Shown piece by piece: positions 38,970-47,734 of a DNA stretch of 64,000 nt. Made by a program: the position numbers and the translations under genes. The notes beneath the pieces were generated by a model, which worked only from the letters and a program-made list of their open reading frames with translations, was not told the DNA's origin and did no database searches. Numbering within the stretch: the stretch's first letter is position 1; the number at the start of each line of letters is the position of its first letter. Where the stretch lies: contig NZ_BMPW01000006.1 of NCBI RefSeq assembly GCF_014647795.1, forward strand, positions 248,001 through 312,000, given 5' to 3'. The DNA is from Actinoplanes campanulatus. Lineage in GTDB: Bacteria > Actinomycetota > Actinomycetes > Mycobacteriales > Micromonosporaceae.

Positions 38970-40916
38970 TCACAGGTTGAGCTGGAAACTCTCCACCATC
39001 GCGTCGTAGTACTTCCGGTAGTCGGCGAACTTGGCCTCGGTGGTGGTCAGGTAGAACGAGTACATCTTGTTGTTGACGGTGGTCATCCGCCAGACGCCGT
39101 GGCGCATGGCGTCGCCCTCACCACAGGTGTACTCGAGCTCGGCCCCCGCGTTGCCGGCGATCTCGACCTGCTGCGTGCCGACTGAGACGAACGGGTCGGG
39201 GCAGGTCTTGCCCTTCTTCAGGCCGGCCGGAGCGGTCTGGGAGACGAACTTGGTCGGGTCGACCGAGCCCTTCTCCACCAGGATGCGCACCTTCGTGGTC
39301 TTGTCCGCGGGCTCGTAGTACTCCACGTAGACGCCACCGGCCGCCCGGGTCCAGCCGGCCGGCACGTTCACGCTGACCGCGGCGTTGCCCTTGTACGCCT
39401 GCGTCTCCACCGCGGGCGCGGGCGGGGCGCTCGTGGGCCCGGCGGCGGCCGGGGTGTTCTTCGGGTCGCCGCCACCGCTCAGGGCGAAGACGAGCACCAG
39501 GATCAGGACCACGGCGGCGGCCGCGCCACCGGAGATCAGCTGCTTGTTGCGCGGCCAACTCTGGAACGTGGCGACCGCCTTGCCGGTGGTCTCCTTGGCG
39601 GTGCCGACGATGCTCCCGAAGGCGGCCCGGCGCTTGGCGGCCGGGCTGACCACCACGGTGCCCGGGCGGGGCGCGCCACCGGGCGGCGGGACCTGCCAGG
39701 GGTTCTGCGGCGGGATGACGCTCGTGGTGTCGCCACCGGCGCGCCGGCCGCCGTCGGGCAGCTTGTGGGCGGGCATCGCGCCGGTGGGCATGCTCACGGC
39801 GGGGCCGGACGGCTCGGGCGCGCGACGGCGGCCGCCGCCCGCGTTCTGCTGCTCCAGCTTGGCCAGGTGGTCGGTGAGCGACTCGTCGGGCGCCAGCATG
39901 GCCCGGCCGCCGATCTGACCGGTCGGCTGCGGCGGGATCTGCTGCGTCTCGGCCGGGGCCGGGCTGACCGGCCGCGGCGAGGGCACCACCGAATAGGGGT
40001 CGGTCATCATGTGCGGCGGGTTCTTGCTGGCCAGGGGGCCGGCCAGTTGCTGCCGCAGGATGGTCCGGGCGGTCTGCACGTCCATCCGCCGGGCCGGATC
40101 CTTCTCCAGCAGGCCCATCAGCACCGGGGTGAGCGAGCCGGCCCGCACCACCGGGGCGGGCGGGTCCTCGACGACCGAGTGCATGGTCTCGATCGGGTCG
40201 CCCTTGTCGAACGGCGGCCGGCCCTCGATCGCGGTGTAGAGCGTGACGCCGAGCGAGAACAGGTCGCTGGGCGGGCCGAAGTCGTGGCCCATGGCCCGCT
40301 CCGGCGAGATGAAGTGCGGCGAGCCGAGCACCATGCCCGGCGTGGTCAGCTGCACGTCGGTGGGCATCCGGGCGACACCGAAGTCGGTCAGCACGCAGCG
40401 GCCGTCACCGCAGATCAGAACGTTGGCCGGCTTCACGTCGCGGTGCAGCACCCCGTGCGCGTGGGCCACCTCGAGGGCGCCGAGCAGGGCGATGCCGATC
40501 TTCGCGACCACCCGGGACGGGACCGGCCCGTCCTCGATGACCATGTCGGCGAGGCTGCGGGCGTCCAGCAGCTCCATGACGATCCACGGGCGGCCGTTCT
40601 CGTGCACGACGTCGTAGACCTGCACCACGGCCGGGTGCTGGAGCGCGGCCGCGGCACGGGCCTCGCGCATGGTCCGTTCGTACATCGCGTCACGGTCGCT
40701 CGGCGCCAGACCCGGCGGAAGGATGACCTCCTTGATCGCCACGTCGCGGCGCAGCAGCGTGTCCGCCGCGCGCCACACCGTTCCCATGCCACCGTGACCC
40801 ACCGCGGCGCGCAGCGTGTACCGCCCGCCGATGAGCGTGCCGGGGGCGGCGCGTCCGTTGGGGGGAGCCGTGTTGCCGCCGCTCCACGTCGGAATTTGAG
40901 TCACTGAGGATGCCAC
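38970..40916 (-). CDS. Membrane Ser/Thr protein kinase
   Basis: A 648-residue kinase. The Hanks domain (about 30-290) has GHGGMGTVW, the Lys of VAIKEV, HRDVKPANVL, DFGVAR and SPERAMG, so it should be active. A Pro-rich linker follows, then one membrane helix (about 460-480) and an extracytoplasmic domain of about 150 residues (VNVPAGWTRAAGG ... MYSFYLTTTEAKFADY ... MVESFQL) that looks like the PsbP/Mog1-type fold of the second kinase in this window. No PASTA repeats. The GTG at 40916 is chosen because TATACC lies 6 bases upstream; a second GTG at 40904 is possible. Confidence 0.88.
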   Translation of the reverse strand: MASSVTQIPTWSGGNTAPPNGRAAPGTLIGGRYTLRAAVGHGGMGTVWRAADTLLRRDVAIKEVILPPGLAPSDRDAMYERTMREARAAAALQHPAVVQVYDVVHENGRPWIVMELLDARSLADMVIEDGPVPSRVVAKIGIALLGALEVAHAHGVLHRDVKPANVLICGDGRCVLTDFGVARMPTDVQLTTPGMVLGSPHFISPERAMGHDFGPPSDLFSLGVTLYTAIEGRPPFDKGDPIETMHSVVEDPPAPVVRAGSLTPVLMGLLEKDPARRMDVQTARTILRQQLAGPLASKNPPHMMTDPYSVVPSPRPVSPAPAETQQIPPQPTGQIGGRAMLAPDESLTDHLAKLEQQNAGGGRRRAPEPSGPAVSMPTGAMPAHKLPDGGRRAGGDTTSVIPPQNPWQVPPPGGAPRPGTVVVSPAAKRRAAFGSIVGTAKETTGKAVATFQSWPRNKQLISGGAAAAVVLILVLVFALSGGGDPKNTPAAAGPTSAPPAPAVETQAYKGNAAVSVNVPAGWTRAAGGVYVEYYEPADKTTKVRILVEKGSVDPTKFVSQTAPAGLKKGKTCPDPFVSVGTQQVEIAGNAGAELEYTCGEGDAMRHGVWRMTTVNNKMYSFYLTTTEAKFADYRKYYDAMVESFQLNL

Positions 40917-40922
40917 CGAGGG

Positions 40923-40928
40923 GGTATA
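40923..40928 (-). promoter_or_regulatory. -10 element of leaderless promoter for the Ser/Thr kinase
   Basis: TATACC ends 6 bases before the GTG at 40916. Confidence 0.4.
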
Positions 40929-41097
40929 GGGGCTGTCGACCAACCCCGCTATCTTGCCCGCAGGTTGGGGGAGAACGAAAGTTCCTGAGGCACTGTTAAC
41001 CACACTTCGACGGTGGGTAGTGGCTGAGTGGCCGAGGGTGGCCCCCAGGCGAACACAGGGTGGCAAATTCCTCACGGTCGGCGGCCTTAACGAGTCT

Positions 41098-41103
41098 TAG
41101 GAT
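41098..41103 (+). promoter_or_regulatory. -10 element of leaderless promoter for the acyl-CoA mutase
   Basis: TAGGAT ends 7 bases before the GTG at 41111. There is no Shine-Dalgarno. Confidence 0.5.
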
Positions 41104-41110
41104 CACCGGT

Positions 41111-42676
41111 GTGAATGCAGAGTCAGGGTTCCCCATCAAACCGGTGTACGGCCCTGCTGACGTGCCGGTGAGCGCCGGGACCGACGAGCCCGGTAACTAT
41201 CCCTACACGCGCGGCGTCTACCCGACGATGTACACGAAACGGCCGTGGACCATGCGGCAGTACGCCGGGTTCGGCACCGCGGCCGAGTCGAACGCCCGCT
41301 ACCACCAGTTACTGGCAGCCGGGACGATGGGCCTTTCGGTGGCCTTCGACCTGCCCACCCAGATGGGTTACGACTCCGATGACCCGATCGCGCACGGCGA
41401 GGTCGGCAAGGTCGGCGTCGCCATCGACTCGATCGACGACATGCGGCAGCTCTTCGCCGGCATCCCGCTGGACCGGGTGTCCACCTCGATGACGATCAAC
41501 GCGCCCGGGTCGGTCCTGCTGCTGCTCTACCAGCTGGTCGCCGAGGAGCAGGGGGTGCCCGGCGCGGCGCTCCAGGGCACGATCCAGAACGACATCCTGA
41601 AGGAGTACATCGCCCGCGGGACGTACATCTTCCCGCCCAAACCGTCGCTGCGCCTGGTGGCCGACACGTTCGCCTACTGCAAGGCCGAGATCCCGAAGTG
41701 GAACACCATCTCGATCTCCGGCTACCACATGGCCGAGGCCGGCGCCTCGCCCGCGCAGGAGATCGCGTTCACCCTGGCCAACGGCATCGAGTACGTCCGC
41801 GCCGCGATCGCCGCGGGCCTGGCCGTCGACGACTTCGCGCCCCGGCTGTCGTTCTTCTTCGTGGCCCGGACCACGCTGCTGGAGGAGATCGCCAAGTTCC
41901 GCGCGGCCCGCCGGATGTGGGCGCGGATCATGCGCGACGAGTTCGGCGCCGAGGACCCGAAGTCGCTGATGCTGCGGTTCCACACCCAGACCGCCGGCGT
42001 GCAGCTCACCGCGCAGCAGCCGGAGGTCAACCTGGTCCGGGTGGCGATCCAGGCGCTCGGCGCGGTGGCCGGCGGCACCCAGTCGCTGCACACCAACTCG
42101 TACGACGAGGCGATCGCCCTGCCCACCGAGAAGTCGGCCCGGCTCGCCCTGCGCACCCAGCAGGTGCTCGCCTACGAGAGCGGCCTGACCGGCACGGTCG
42201 ACCCGTTCGCCGGCTCGTACGCGGTGGAGGCGCTCACCGACGCCGTCGAGAAGGAGGCGACCGCGCTCATCGACCGGGTCTTCGAGTTCGGCTCGTCGGT
42301 CGACGCCATCGAGGCGGGCTTCCAGAAGAACGAGATCGAGGCGTCGGCGTACCGGATCGCCACCGAGATCGACGCCGGCGAGCGCGTGGTGGTGGGCGTC
42401 AACCGGTTCACCGTCGAGGAGGAGGAGAAGTACGAGCCCCTCAGGGTCGACCCGGCGATCGAGGCCGCACAGGTGGCCCGCCTGGCGAGGCTGCGCGCCG
42501 AACGGGACGAGCCGGCCGTGCAGGCCGCGCTGGCAGATCTAGCGAAGGCCGCCGCCGGAAGTGTGAACGTCCTACCGTTGATGAAAGAGGCGTTGCGGCT
42601 CCGTGCGACCGTGGGGGAGGTGTGTCACACCCTCCGCGGGGTATGGGGCGTCCACCGCCCCGTCGAGCGCTTCTGA
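41111..42676 (+). CDS. Acyl-CoA mutase large subunit (methylmalonyl-CoA mutase family), without B12 domain
   Basis: A 521-residue substrate-binding subunit of the methylmalonyl-CoA mutase family. Landmarks are [57 protein letters not shown] and the [15 protein letters not shown] block. The cobalamin-binding domain with DxHxxG is missing; the chain ends at [12 protein letters not shown], so a separate small subunit is needed and is not in the window. The Tyr in RQYAGF is the residue seen in methylmalonyl-CoA mutase, while isobutyryl-CoA mutase usually has Phe, but other acyl-CoA mutases are possible. GTG start chosen for its -10 element. Confidence 0.85.
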   Translation: MNAESGFPIKPVYGPADVPVSAGTDEPGNYPYTRGVYPTMYTKRPWTMRQYAGFGTAAESNARYHQLLAAGTMGLSVAFDLPTQMGYDSDDPIAHGEVGKVGVAIDSIDDMRQLFAGIPLDRVSTSMTINAPGSVLLLLYQLVAEEQGVPGAALQGTIQNDILKEYIARGTYIFPPKPSLRLVADTFAYCKAEIPKWNTISISGYHMAEAGASPAQEIAFTLANGIEYVRAAIAAGLAVDDFAPRLSFFFVARTTLLEEIAKFRAARRMWARIMRDEFGAEDPKSLMLRFHTQTAGVQLTAQQPEVNLVRVAIQALGAVAGGTQSLHTNSYDEAIALPTEKSARLALRTQQVLAYESGLTGTVDPFAGSYAVEALTDAVEKEATALIDRVFEFGSSVDAIEAGFQKNEIEASAYRIATEIDAGERVVVGVNRFTVEEEEKYEPLRVDPAIEAAQVARLARLRAERDEPAVQAALADLAKAAAGSVNVLPLMKEALRLRATVGEVCHTLRGVWGVHRPVERF

Positions 42677-42736
42677 GCGGGTCGACGTACTCGTAGTGTG
42701 TCGCGTCACCTCGGCGATCCACTACCCGTTGAGGTT

Positions 42737-42768
42737 GGCGGGCCGGGATGATCTCCCGTGCGCCCGCC
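42737..42768 (+). terminator. Terminator of the acyl-CoA mutase gene
   Basis: Nested stems GGCGGGC / GCCCGCC and CGGGA / TCCCG, about 60 bases after the stop. The remaining gap to 42893 contains a TAAGCT element that may be the -10 of the next gene; nothing else is evident. Confidence 0.6.
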
Positions 42769-42892
42769 CAGCCTCCGGAACGGTGTGAGCAGCTGTTTAC
42801 ACGACCGTTGCACAGCGTCACCAAAAACGGGACTAAGCTGTCGCGCGTCGTGGAACCCGACAAAACTTCGAGAGCGAATACGGAAGCCTGAC

Positions 42893-44149
42893 GTGACTAC
42901 AGCTCTGGAGGCGCCCGAGGGCGCCGATACGGCGTGGCCCGGGCAACTCCCCGGGTCCGACCCCCTCCCCGGCCGGCTGGACCGCTGGCTCGCCTCGCGG
43001 GGGGCCGAGCTGGTAGCCATTCGCCGGCACCTCCACGCCCACCCGGAGCCGTCACACTCCGAGTTCGAGACCGCCGCGCTCATCGCCCGGGAGCTCTCCG
43101 TCGCCGGCCTCACCCCCCAGATGCTGCCGCGCGGCAACGGCGTCATCTGCGACATCGGTGAGGGCCCGCGGACCATCGCCTTCCGGGCCGACATCGACTC
43201 GCTGCCGTTGCGGGACCTCAAGGACGTGTCCTACCGCAGCACCGTCGACGGGCAGGCGCACGCCTGCGGCCACGACGTGCACACCACCGTCATGCTCGGG
43301 CTGGGCATGGCGCTGGCGCAGCTCAACGAGCAGGATCTGCTGCCCGGCCGGGTGCGGCTGCTCTTCCAGCCGGCCGAGGAGGCGATGCCGTCCGGCGCGC
43401 CCGAGGTGATCGCCGCGGGCGGCCTCAAGGACGTCGACGCCATCTTCGCGCTGCACTGCTACCCGCAACTGCCGGCCGGGCTGGTCGGGGTCCGCTCCGG
43501 TCCGTTCACCGCGGCCGCCGACGCGGTCGAGGTCAAGCTGACCGGTCCCGGTGGGCACACCGCCCGCCCGCACCTGACCGCCGACCTGGTGCACGCGCTG
43601 GGCCGGATCATCGTCGACGTGCCCGCACTGCTCAGCCGCCGGATCGACCCGCGCGCCGGTATCTCGCTGGTCTGGGGCTCGGTGCACGCCGGGCAGGCGT
43701 TCAACGCCATCCCCGGCGCGGGCGAGGTGCGCGGCACCGTCCGGGTCCTCAGCCGGGAGGCCTGGCGGGAGGCGCCCGAGCTGATCACCAAGCTGATCCG
43801 GGACGTGGTCGCGGCCACCGGCGCCGAGGTCGACGTCAACTACATCCGCGGCGTCCCGCCGGTCATCAACGACCGGATGGCGTCGGCGATCATCGCGGGC
43901 GCCGCGGGCGCCGCGCTCGGCCCGGACCGGGTGGTCGAGGCCGAGCTCAGCATGGGTGGCGAGGACTTCGCCTTCTACCTGGAACACGTCCCCGGCGCGA
44001 TGATCCGCCTCGGCACCGCCCGGCCCGGCTCCGACGTCCGGCACGACCTGCACCAGGGCGACTTCGACGTGGACGAGAGCTGCATCGGCTACGGCGTCCG
44101 GGTGATGGCCCACACCGCCCTGGCCGCCCTTTCGACCGGGTCTTTTTAA
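42893..44149 (+). CDS. M20 family metal-dependent amidohydrolase
   Basis: A 418-residue peptidase M20/amidohydrolase (hippurate or N-acyl-amino-acid hydrolase type). Metal ligands are in AFRADIDSLPLRD, ACGHDVHTTVML and FQPAEEAMPSG, with the dimerisation domain starting at KLTGPGGHTARPH and the last ligand near SMGGEDFAFYL. The substrate is likely an N-acyl or amide-linked amino acid but cannot be named. The GTG start has GGAAG 8 bases upstream. Convergent with the DUF4349 gene; a long hairpin separates them. Confidence 0.88.
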   Translation: MTTALEAPEGADTAWPGQLPGSDPLPGRLDRWLASRGAELVAIRRHLHAHPEPSHSEFETAALIARELSVAGLTPQMLPRGNGVICDIGEGPRTIAFRADIDSLPLRDLKDVSYRSTVDGQAHACGHDVHTTVMLGLGMALAQLNEQDLLPGRVRLLFQPAEEAMPSGAPEVIAAGGLKDVDAIFALHCYPQLPAGLVGVRSGPFTAAADAVEVKLTGPGGHTARPHLTADLVHALGRIIVDVPALLSRRIDPRAGISLVWGSVHAGQAFNAIPGAGEVRGTVRVLSREAWREAPELITKLIRDVVAATGAEVDVNYIRGVPPVINDRMASAIIAGAAGAALGPDRVVEAELSMGGEDFAFYLEHVPGAMIRLGTARPGSDVRHDLHQGDFDVDESCIGYGVRVMAHTALAALSTGSF

Positions 44150-44170
44150 CTGGCTTCGCTTCGCTCCGCG

Positions 44171-44270
44171 GCAAAACGCCTGGTAACCGGTGAGGAGGCA
44201 GGCGATTTCCCGCCACCGCAAACCCCGCGGCGTCGAGAAATCACGTGCCTCCTCACCGGCGGCGTTTTGC
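44171..44270. terminator. About 100-nt imperfect palindrome between convergent genes
   Basis: The outer arms GCAAAACGCC / GGCGTTTTGC and the middle arms CCGGTGAGGAGGCA / TGCCTCCTCACCGG are perfect, and an inner GATTTC / GAAATC plus CGCC / GGCG continues the stem. Only short asymmetric interruptions break it. It fills the gap between convergent stops and may terminate both genes; it is much longer than needed for that. Confidence 0.65.
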
Positions 44271-44328
44271 GGGTGTGGCTGTCCCGCTTCCACGCATCAG
44301 GGAGCCAGAACGCGTACGGCGTACCGGA

Positions 44329-45264
44329 TCAGGGGTTTGAAGCGGGAGTCTCGGCAGGGGGAGCGACCAGCGCCGGGGCGTTGCGGCGGCGGTAACGCCG
44401 CAGCAGGTGCATGACCGCCCAGGCCGGGAGGCTGATCGCGATGATCCATGGGAGCAGCGCGCCCAGGATGGTGAGCAGCACCCCGAGCGAGGCCATCAGC
44501 GCCTTCCAGCCGCCGGCGAGACCGGCTAGGAAGCCCGGCGGCTCCTCCTTCGGCTCCACGGCGGCCGCGGCCGGGTCGAGGAGCACCACGGTGATCGTGG
44601 AGAGCGAGGTGAGGTCGGACAGCCGCCGCTTCTTGCCCTCCAGCGCGGCCAGATCCGACTCCCGGGTGGCCACCTCCCGCTCCAGCATGACCAGGTCTTC
44701 CAGGCTCTTCGCCTCGGCGAGCAGGCGCTTGCCGCTGTCCACCCGGGCCTTCTGCACGGAGATCCGGGCGTCCAGGTCGACCACCTGCTCGGTGACGTCC
44801 TCGGTGTCGATGCCCCGCGCCTCCTCGGTGCCCAGCTTGGCGATCTGGTCCACCGCGGAGGTGAACTTGTCGGCCGGGACCCGCAACGTGATGTTCGCGG
44901 TCGACGAGCCGTCGCCGCTGTGCCGCTCGTCGCCGCCGACGAACCCGCCGGAGGCCGCGGCGATGCCGGTGACCTGGGCCGCCGCCGAGGTGACGTCGTC
45001 CACCCGCAGGGTGATCGACCCGGTGTAGATGATCGAGCGCTGGTCGACCCGCAGGTCGGGCGCCTGCGCCGTGGCGTCCTTGCCCTGGTTCGGCGCGGCC
45101 TGCTCCGGTGCCGCCCTGCCGGCCTGGTCGGCCATCTTGCCCGCCTCGCCGACCGCCGGGGCGCCCGCCGATCCGCTGTCCGATTGTGATTCGTTGCCGG
45201 CGCCGCAGCCGGCGAGCAGCAGGCCCGCCAGAAGGAATGTCGCCGTGAGTCCCCGTTTATGCAT
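44329..45264 (-). CDS. DUF4349 lipoprotein
   Basis: A 311-residue membrane protein. A lipoprotein signal peptide ends at LLLAGCGAG (Cys20). The DUF4349 domain (about 70-250) has SIIYTGSITLRVDDV, ASGGFVGGDERH and DLDARISVQKARVDSGKRLL, the latter leading into a coiled coil of about 50 residues. Near the C-terminus one strong membrane helix (about 255-285) and an Arg-rich tail follow, so it may be anchored at both ends. The family has no assigned function. Divergent from the MBL hydrolase gene. Confidence 0.85.
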   Translation of the reverse strand: MHKRGLTATFLLAGLLLAGCGAGNESQSDSGSAGAPAVGEAGKMADQAGRAAPEQAAPNQGKDATAQAPDLRVDQRSIIYTGSITLRVDDVTSAAAQVTGIAAASGGFVGGDERHSGDGSSTANITLRVPADKFTSAVDQIAKLGTEEARGIDTEDVTEQVVDLDARISVQKARVDSGKRLLAEAKSLEDLVMLEREVATRESDLAALEGKKRRLSDLTSLSTITVVLLDPAAAAVEPKEEPPGFLAGLAGGWKALMASLGVLLTILGALLPWIIAISLPAWAVMHLLRRYRRRNAPALVAPPAETPASNP

Positions 45265-45372
45265 GGCAGCTCCGATCTCATGTCTTCACTGACCGTCGGA
45301 CGTGAGGCACACACGTCCCGGTTCCGGCAGACTGCGAGATGAGCGGTCACAAATCAGCAGCGGAGGGATCCC

Positions 45373-46005
45373 GTGCGCGTCACGAAGTTCACGCACTCCT
45401 GTCTACGGGTCGAAGGCGCCGGAGTCCTCGTCGTCGATCCGGGCGAATTCTCCGAAGCGTCGGTATTGGACGGCGCGGACGCGGTGCTCATCACCCATGA
45501 GCATTTCGATCACCTCGATGTGAAGGCGGTGACCGGCGCCGTCGCCCGGCGGCCGGACCTGCGGATCTTCGCGCATCCGGCGGTGCTGAAACTGCTCACC
45601 GACGTCGACGAGGCCACCACCGCGATCTCGCCGGGGGAGGAGTTCGAGGCGGCCGGTTACCGGATCCGGGCCTTCGGCGGGCAGCACGCGATCATCCACC
45701 CGTACGTCCCGGTCTTCGCCAACCTGGGCTTCCTGATCGACGACGGCGCCACCAACCTCTACCACCCGGGCGACTCCTTCGTGGCACCGGACGTCGCCGT
45801 CGAGACGCTGTTCGTGCCGCTGAACGCGCCGTGGGCGACCATCGCCGAATCGCTCGAGTTCGTCCGCGGGGTCCGGCCGGAGCGGGCGTTCGCGCTGCAC
45901 GACGGGCTGGTCAACGAGCGCGGCGCGGCGGTCTACGGCAAACACCTGGAAAGCTTCTCGGAGACCCGGTTCGCCCGGGTCGAGCCGGGCAGCGTGCTGG
46001 ACTGA
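45373..46005 (+). CDS. MBL-fold metallo-hydrolase (UlaG-like)
   Basis: A 210-residue metallo-beta-lactamase-fold protein. The metal motif is ITHEHFDHLD near residue 42 (HxHxDH form), followed by AFGGQHAIIHP, LYHPGDSF and a C-terminal ALHDGLVNERG that supplies the last ligand. The arrangement resembles small UlaG/YtnP-like hydrolases; the substrate is unknown. The GTG start has GGAGGGA 5 bases upstream. It is followed after one base by the next gene, so they share an operon. Confidence 0.85.
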   Translation: MRVTKFTHSCLRVEGAGVLVVDPGEFSEASVLDGADAVLITHEHFDHLDVKAVTGAVARRPDLRIFAHPAVLKLLTDVDEATTAISPGEEFEAAGYRIRAFGGQHAIIHPYVPVFANLGFLIDDGATNLYHPGDSFVAPDVAVETLFVPLNAPWATIAESLEFVRGVRPERAFALHDGLVNERGAAVYGKHLESFSETRFARVEPGSVLD

Positions 46006-46006
46006 C

Positions 46007-46909
46007 GTGCTGCACGCCGACGACGTCATCCAGCGGCTGTACGAAGCGCCGCCGGACGGGTTCGTCGCCGCCCGAGCCGAAGCGATCGCGGCGGCCCGGC
46101 AGGCTGGCGACCGGGAGGCCGCGAAACGGCTGGCCGCGCTGAAGAAGCCGACCGTGGCGGCCTGGGTGGTCAACCTGGTGGCGCTGCGGCGCCCGGAGCT
46201 CATCGAGGAACTGGTCGAGCTCTCGACGGCGCTGCGGGCGGCGCAGCGGGAGTTGCGGGGCGACCAGTTGCGGGAACTGTCGACGCAGCGGCGGCAGTTC
46301 GTGGCGTCGCTGGTCGCGGCCGCCCGCAAACTGGCCGTCGGTGCCGGTGCGGGGGCCGCGAAGCTGCCGCTCGGGGACGTGGAGGCGACGTTCACGACGG
46401 CGCTCGCCGAGCCGGGGATCGCCGAGCAGGTGCGGACCGGGCGGCTGATCCGGGCGGTCAGCCACTCCGGTTTCGGTGAGGTGCCCCGGCCGCGGTTGCG
46501 GCTGGTCACCGATGCCTCTCTCTCCGCGTCGGACGGTGAAACGGATGCGGTCGTCTCCGGCTCGCAGGAGGCCGACCGGGAACTCGCGGAGGCCGACCAG
46601 CGGCACCGGGAGCAGGCGCAGCGGACCGAGCGCCGCCGCCGGGAACTGGAGCGGGAGCTGAACGCCGCCACGGCCGCCGAACGGCGCGCCGACCAGCAGC
46701 TGGAACGCGCCGAGGACGCCGAACGGGAAGCCGGCCACCTGGTCGAGGACCTCGACGCCGAACTGGCCGAACTGGAGCGACGGCGGACCGAGGCGGTGGC
46801 CGACGTGGCCCGGCGCAAGACCGCCCGCCGGACCGCGGAACGGGAGGCCGCGGACGCCCGCCGCCGGGTCGGTGACGTGCAGGCGGCCCTGGACGACCTG
46901 CATCGATAG
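46007..46909 (+). CDS. Hypothetical coiled-coil protein, 300 residues
   Basis: I do not recognise a named domain. The N-terminal ~130 residues are helical with AALKKPTVAAWVVNLVALRRP, a pattern common to uncharacterised actinobacterial proteins, and the last ~110 residues (from about 185) are an almost continuous charged coiled coil rich in Glu, Arg and Ala. No signal peptide or membrane helix. The GTG start comes one base after the MBL gene stop, so translation is probably coupled; the functional tie is unknown. Confidence 0.7.
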   Translation: MLHADDVIQRLYEAPPDGFVAARAEAIAAARQAGDREAAKRLAALKKPTVAAWVVNLVALRRPELIEELVELSTALRAAQRELRGDQLRELSTQRRQFVASLVAAARKLAVGAGAGAAKLPLGDVEATFTTALAEPGIAEQVRTGRLIRAVSHSGFGEVPRPRLRLVTDASLSASDGETDAVVSGSQEADRELAEADQRHREQAQRTERRRRELERELNAATAAERRADQQLERAEDAEREAGHLVEDLDAELAELERRRTEAVADVARRKTARRTAEREAADARRRVGDVQAALDDLHR

Positions 46910-46942
46910 CGGGGAGCGTTTTCTTTAGACGGTCGAGGGGAG

Positions 46943-46948
46943 CAGAAT
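46943..46948 (+). promoter_or_regulatory. -10-like element before the SCO6745-type gene
   Basis: CAGAAT ends 7 bases before the GTG at 46956, the same form as before cdd. Confidence 0.3.
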
Positions 46949-46955
46949 CGGGCAG

Positions 46956-47693
46956 GTGACCCCGGAACAGGCTGCCGCCAACGCCCGCGCGGGACTCGCC
47001 GTCATCGTCGGCGCCTTCGCCGAATCACCGCGTACGCTGCGCCGCGCCCGGCTGCTCGGCCTCTCCGGCTGGGCCTACCACGTTTCGGCCCGGGCCGGCG
47101 CGCTCGGCGACGTCCGGCCGGAGACGGTGGCCGCGGCACTGGCCTTCATCGCGCCGGAGGCCGTCACCGACGGCTGGGAGGCCACGGTGAAGACGCACGC
47201 CCCGACCGAGGTCGCCACCTGGCACCTGGTCGAGCTCTGCGACTGGGGCACCGAACACCTGGGCGGCTTCCCCCGCCTGACCCGGCTGCTCGACCTGTCC
47301 CGTCGGGTGGCGGACCGGATCGACCCGGCCGGGCTCCCGCTCTTCGCCGCTTGGCAGGCCATGCCGGTGCCGAACACCGAGCCCGGCGCGCAGGCCGCGG
47401 TCCTGCTGCACCTGCTGCACGAACACCGGCAGGGCGTCCACGTGATCGCGGTCCGGGCGGCCGGCCTCACCCCGCTGGAGGCGATCATCGCCGGGCCGGA
47501 GGGCGAGACCGGGGCGGTGGCCTTCGGCTGGCAGCCGCCCTACCCGCCGGCCGGCCCGCTGCTGCGCCGCCTGCTGTGGGCCGACGCGGTGGCGGACGCA
47601 CTGGCCGGGCAGGCATTCGCGGCCCTGGACCGGGCCGAGCGGCTCGAGTTCGCCGGCCTCCTGGAGTCACTGAGCCACCGCCTCGTCCGCTGA
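46956..47693 (+). CDS. SCO6745-type protein of unknown function
   Basis: A 245-residue all-helical soluble protein that I match, from memory, to the SCO6745 family of actinobacteria. Features are MTPEQAAANARAGLAV at the start, GWAYHVSARAGALGDV, LLHLLHEHRQGVHVIAV and a C-terminal LWADAVADALAGQAF helix. No catalytic residues are evident. GTG start. The last eight codons lie in a 25-bp unit that is repeated just beyond the stop, in the end of the convergent metG gene. Confidence 0.6.
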   Translation: MTPEQAAANARAGLAVIVGAFAESPRTLRRARLLGLSGWAYHVSARAGALGDVRPETVAAALAFIAPEAVTDGWEATVKTHAPTEVATWHLVELCDWGTEHLGGFPRLTRLLDLSRRVADRIDPAGLPLFAAWQAMPVPNTEPGAQAAVLLHLLHEHRQGVHVIAVRAAGLTPLEAIIAGPEGETGAVAFGWQPPYPPAGPLLRRLLWADAVADALAGQAFAALDRAERLEFAGLLESLSHRLVR

Positions 47694-47734
47694 GCCGGTG
47701 CGGTCCCGTGAGTCACCGCCTCGTCCGCTGAGCC
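47672..47734. repeat. 25-bp direct repeat across the ends of two convergent genes
   Basis: Units at 47672-47696 and 47710-47734 differ at one base. The first encodes the end of the SCO6745-type protein; the second encodes the last six residues and stop of MetG on the other strand. It looks like a short local duplication that reset the metG C-terminus. Confidence 0.7.
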
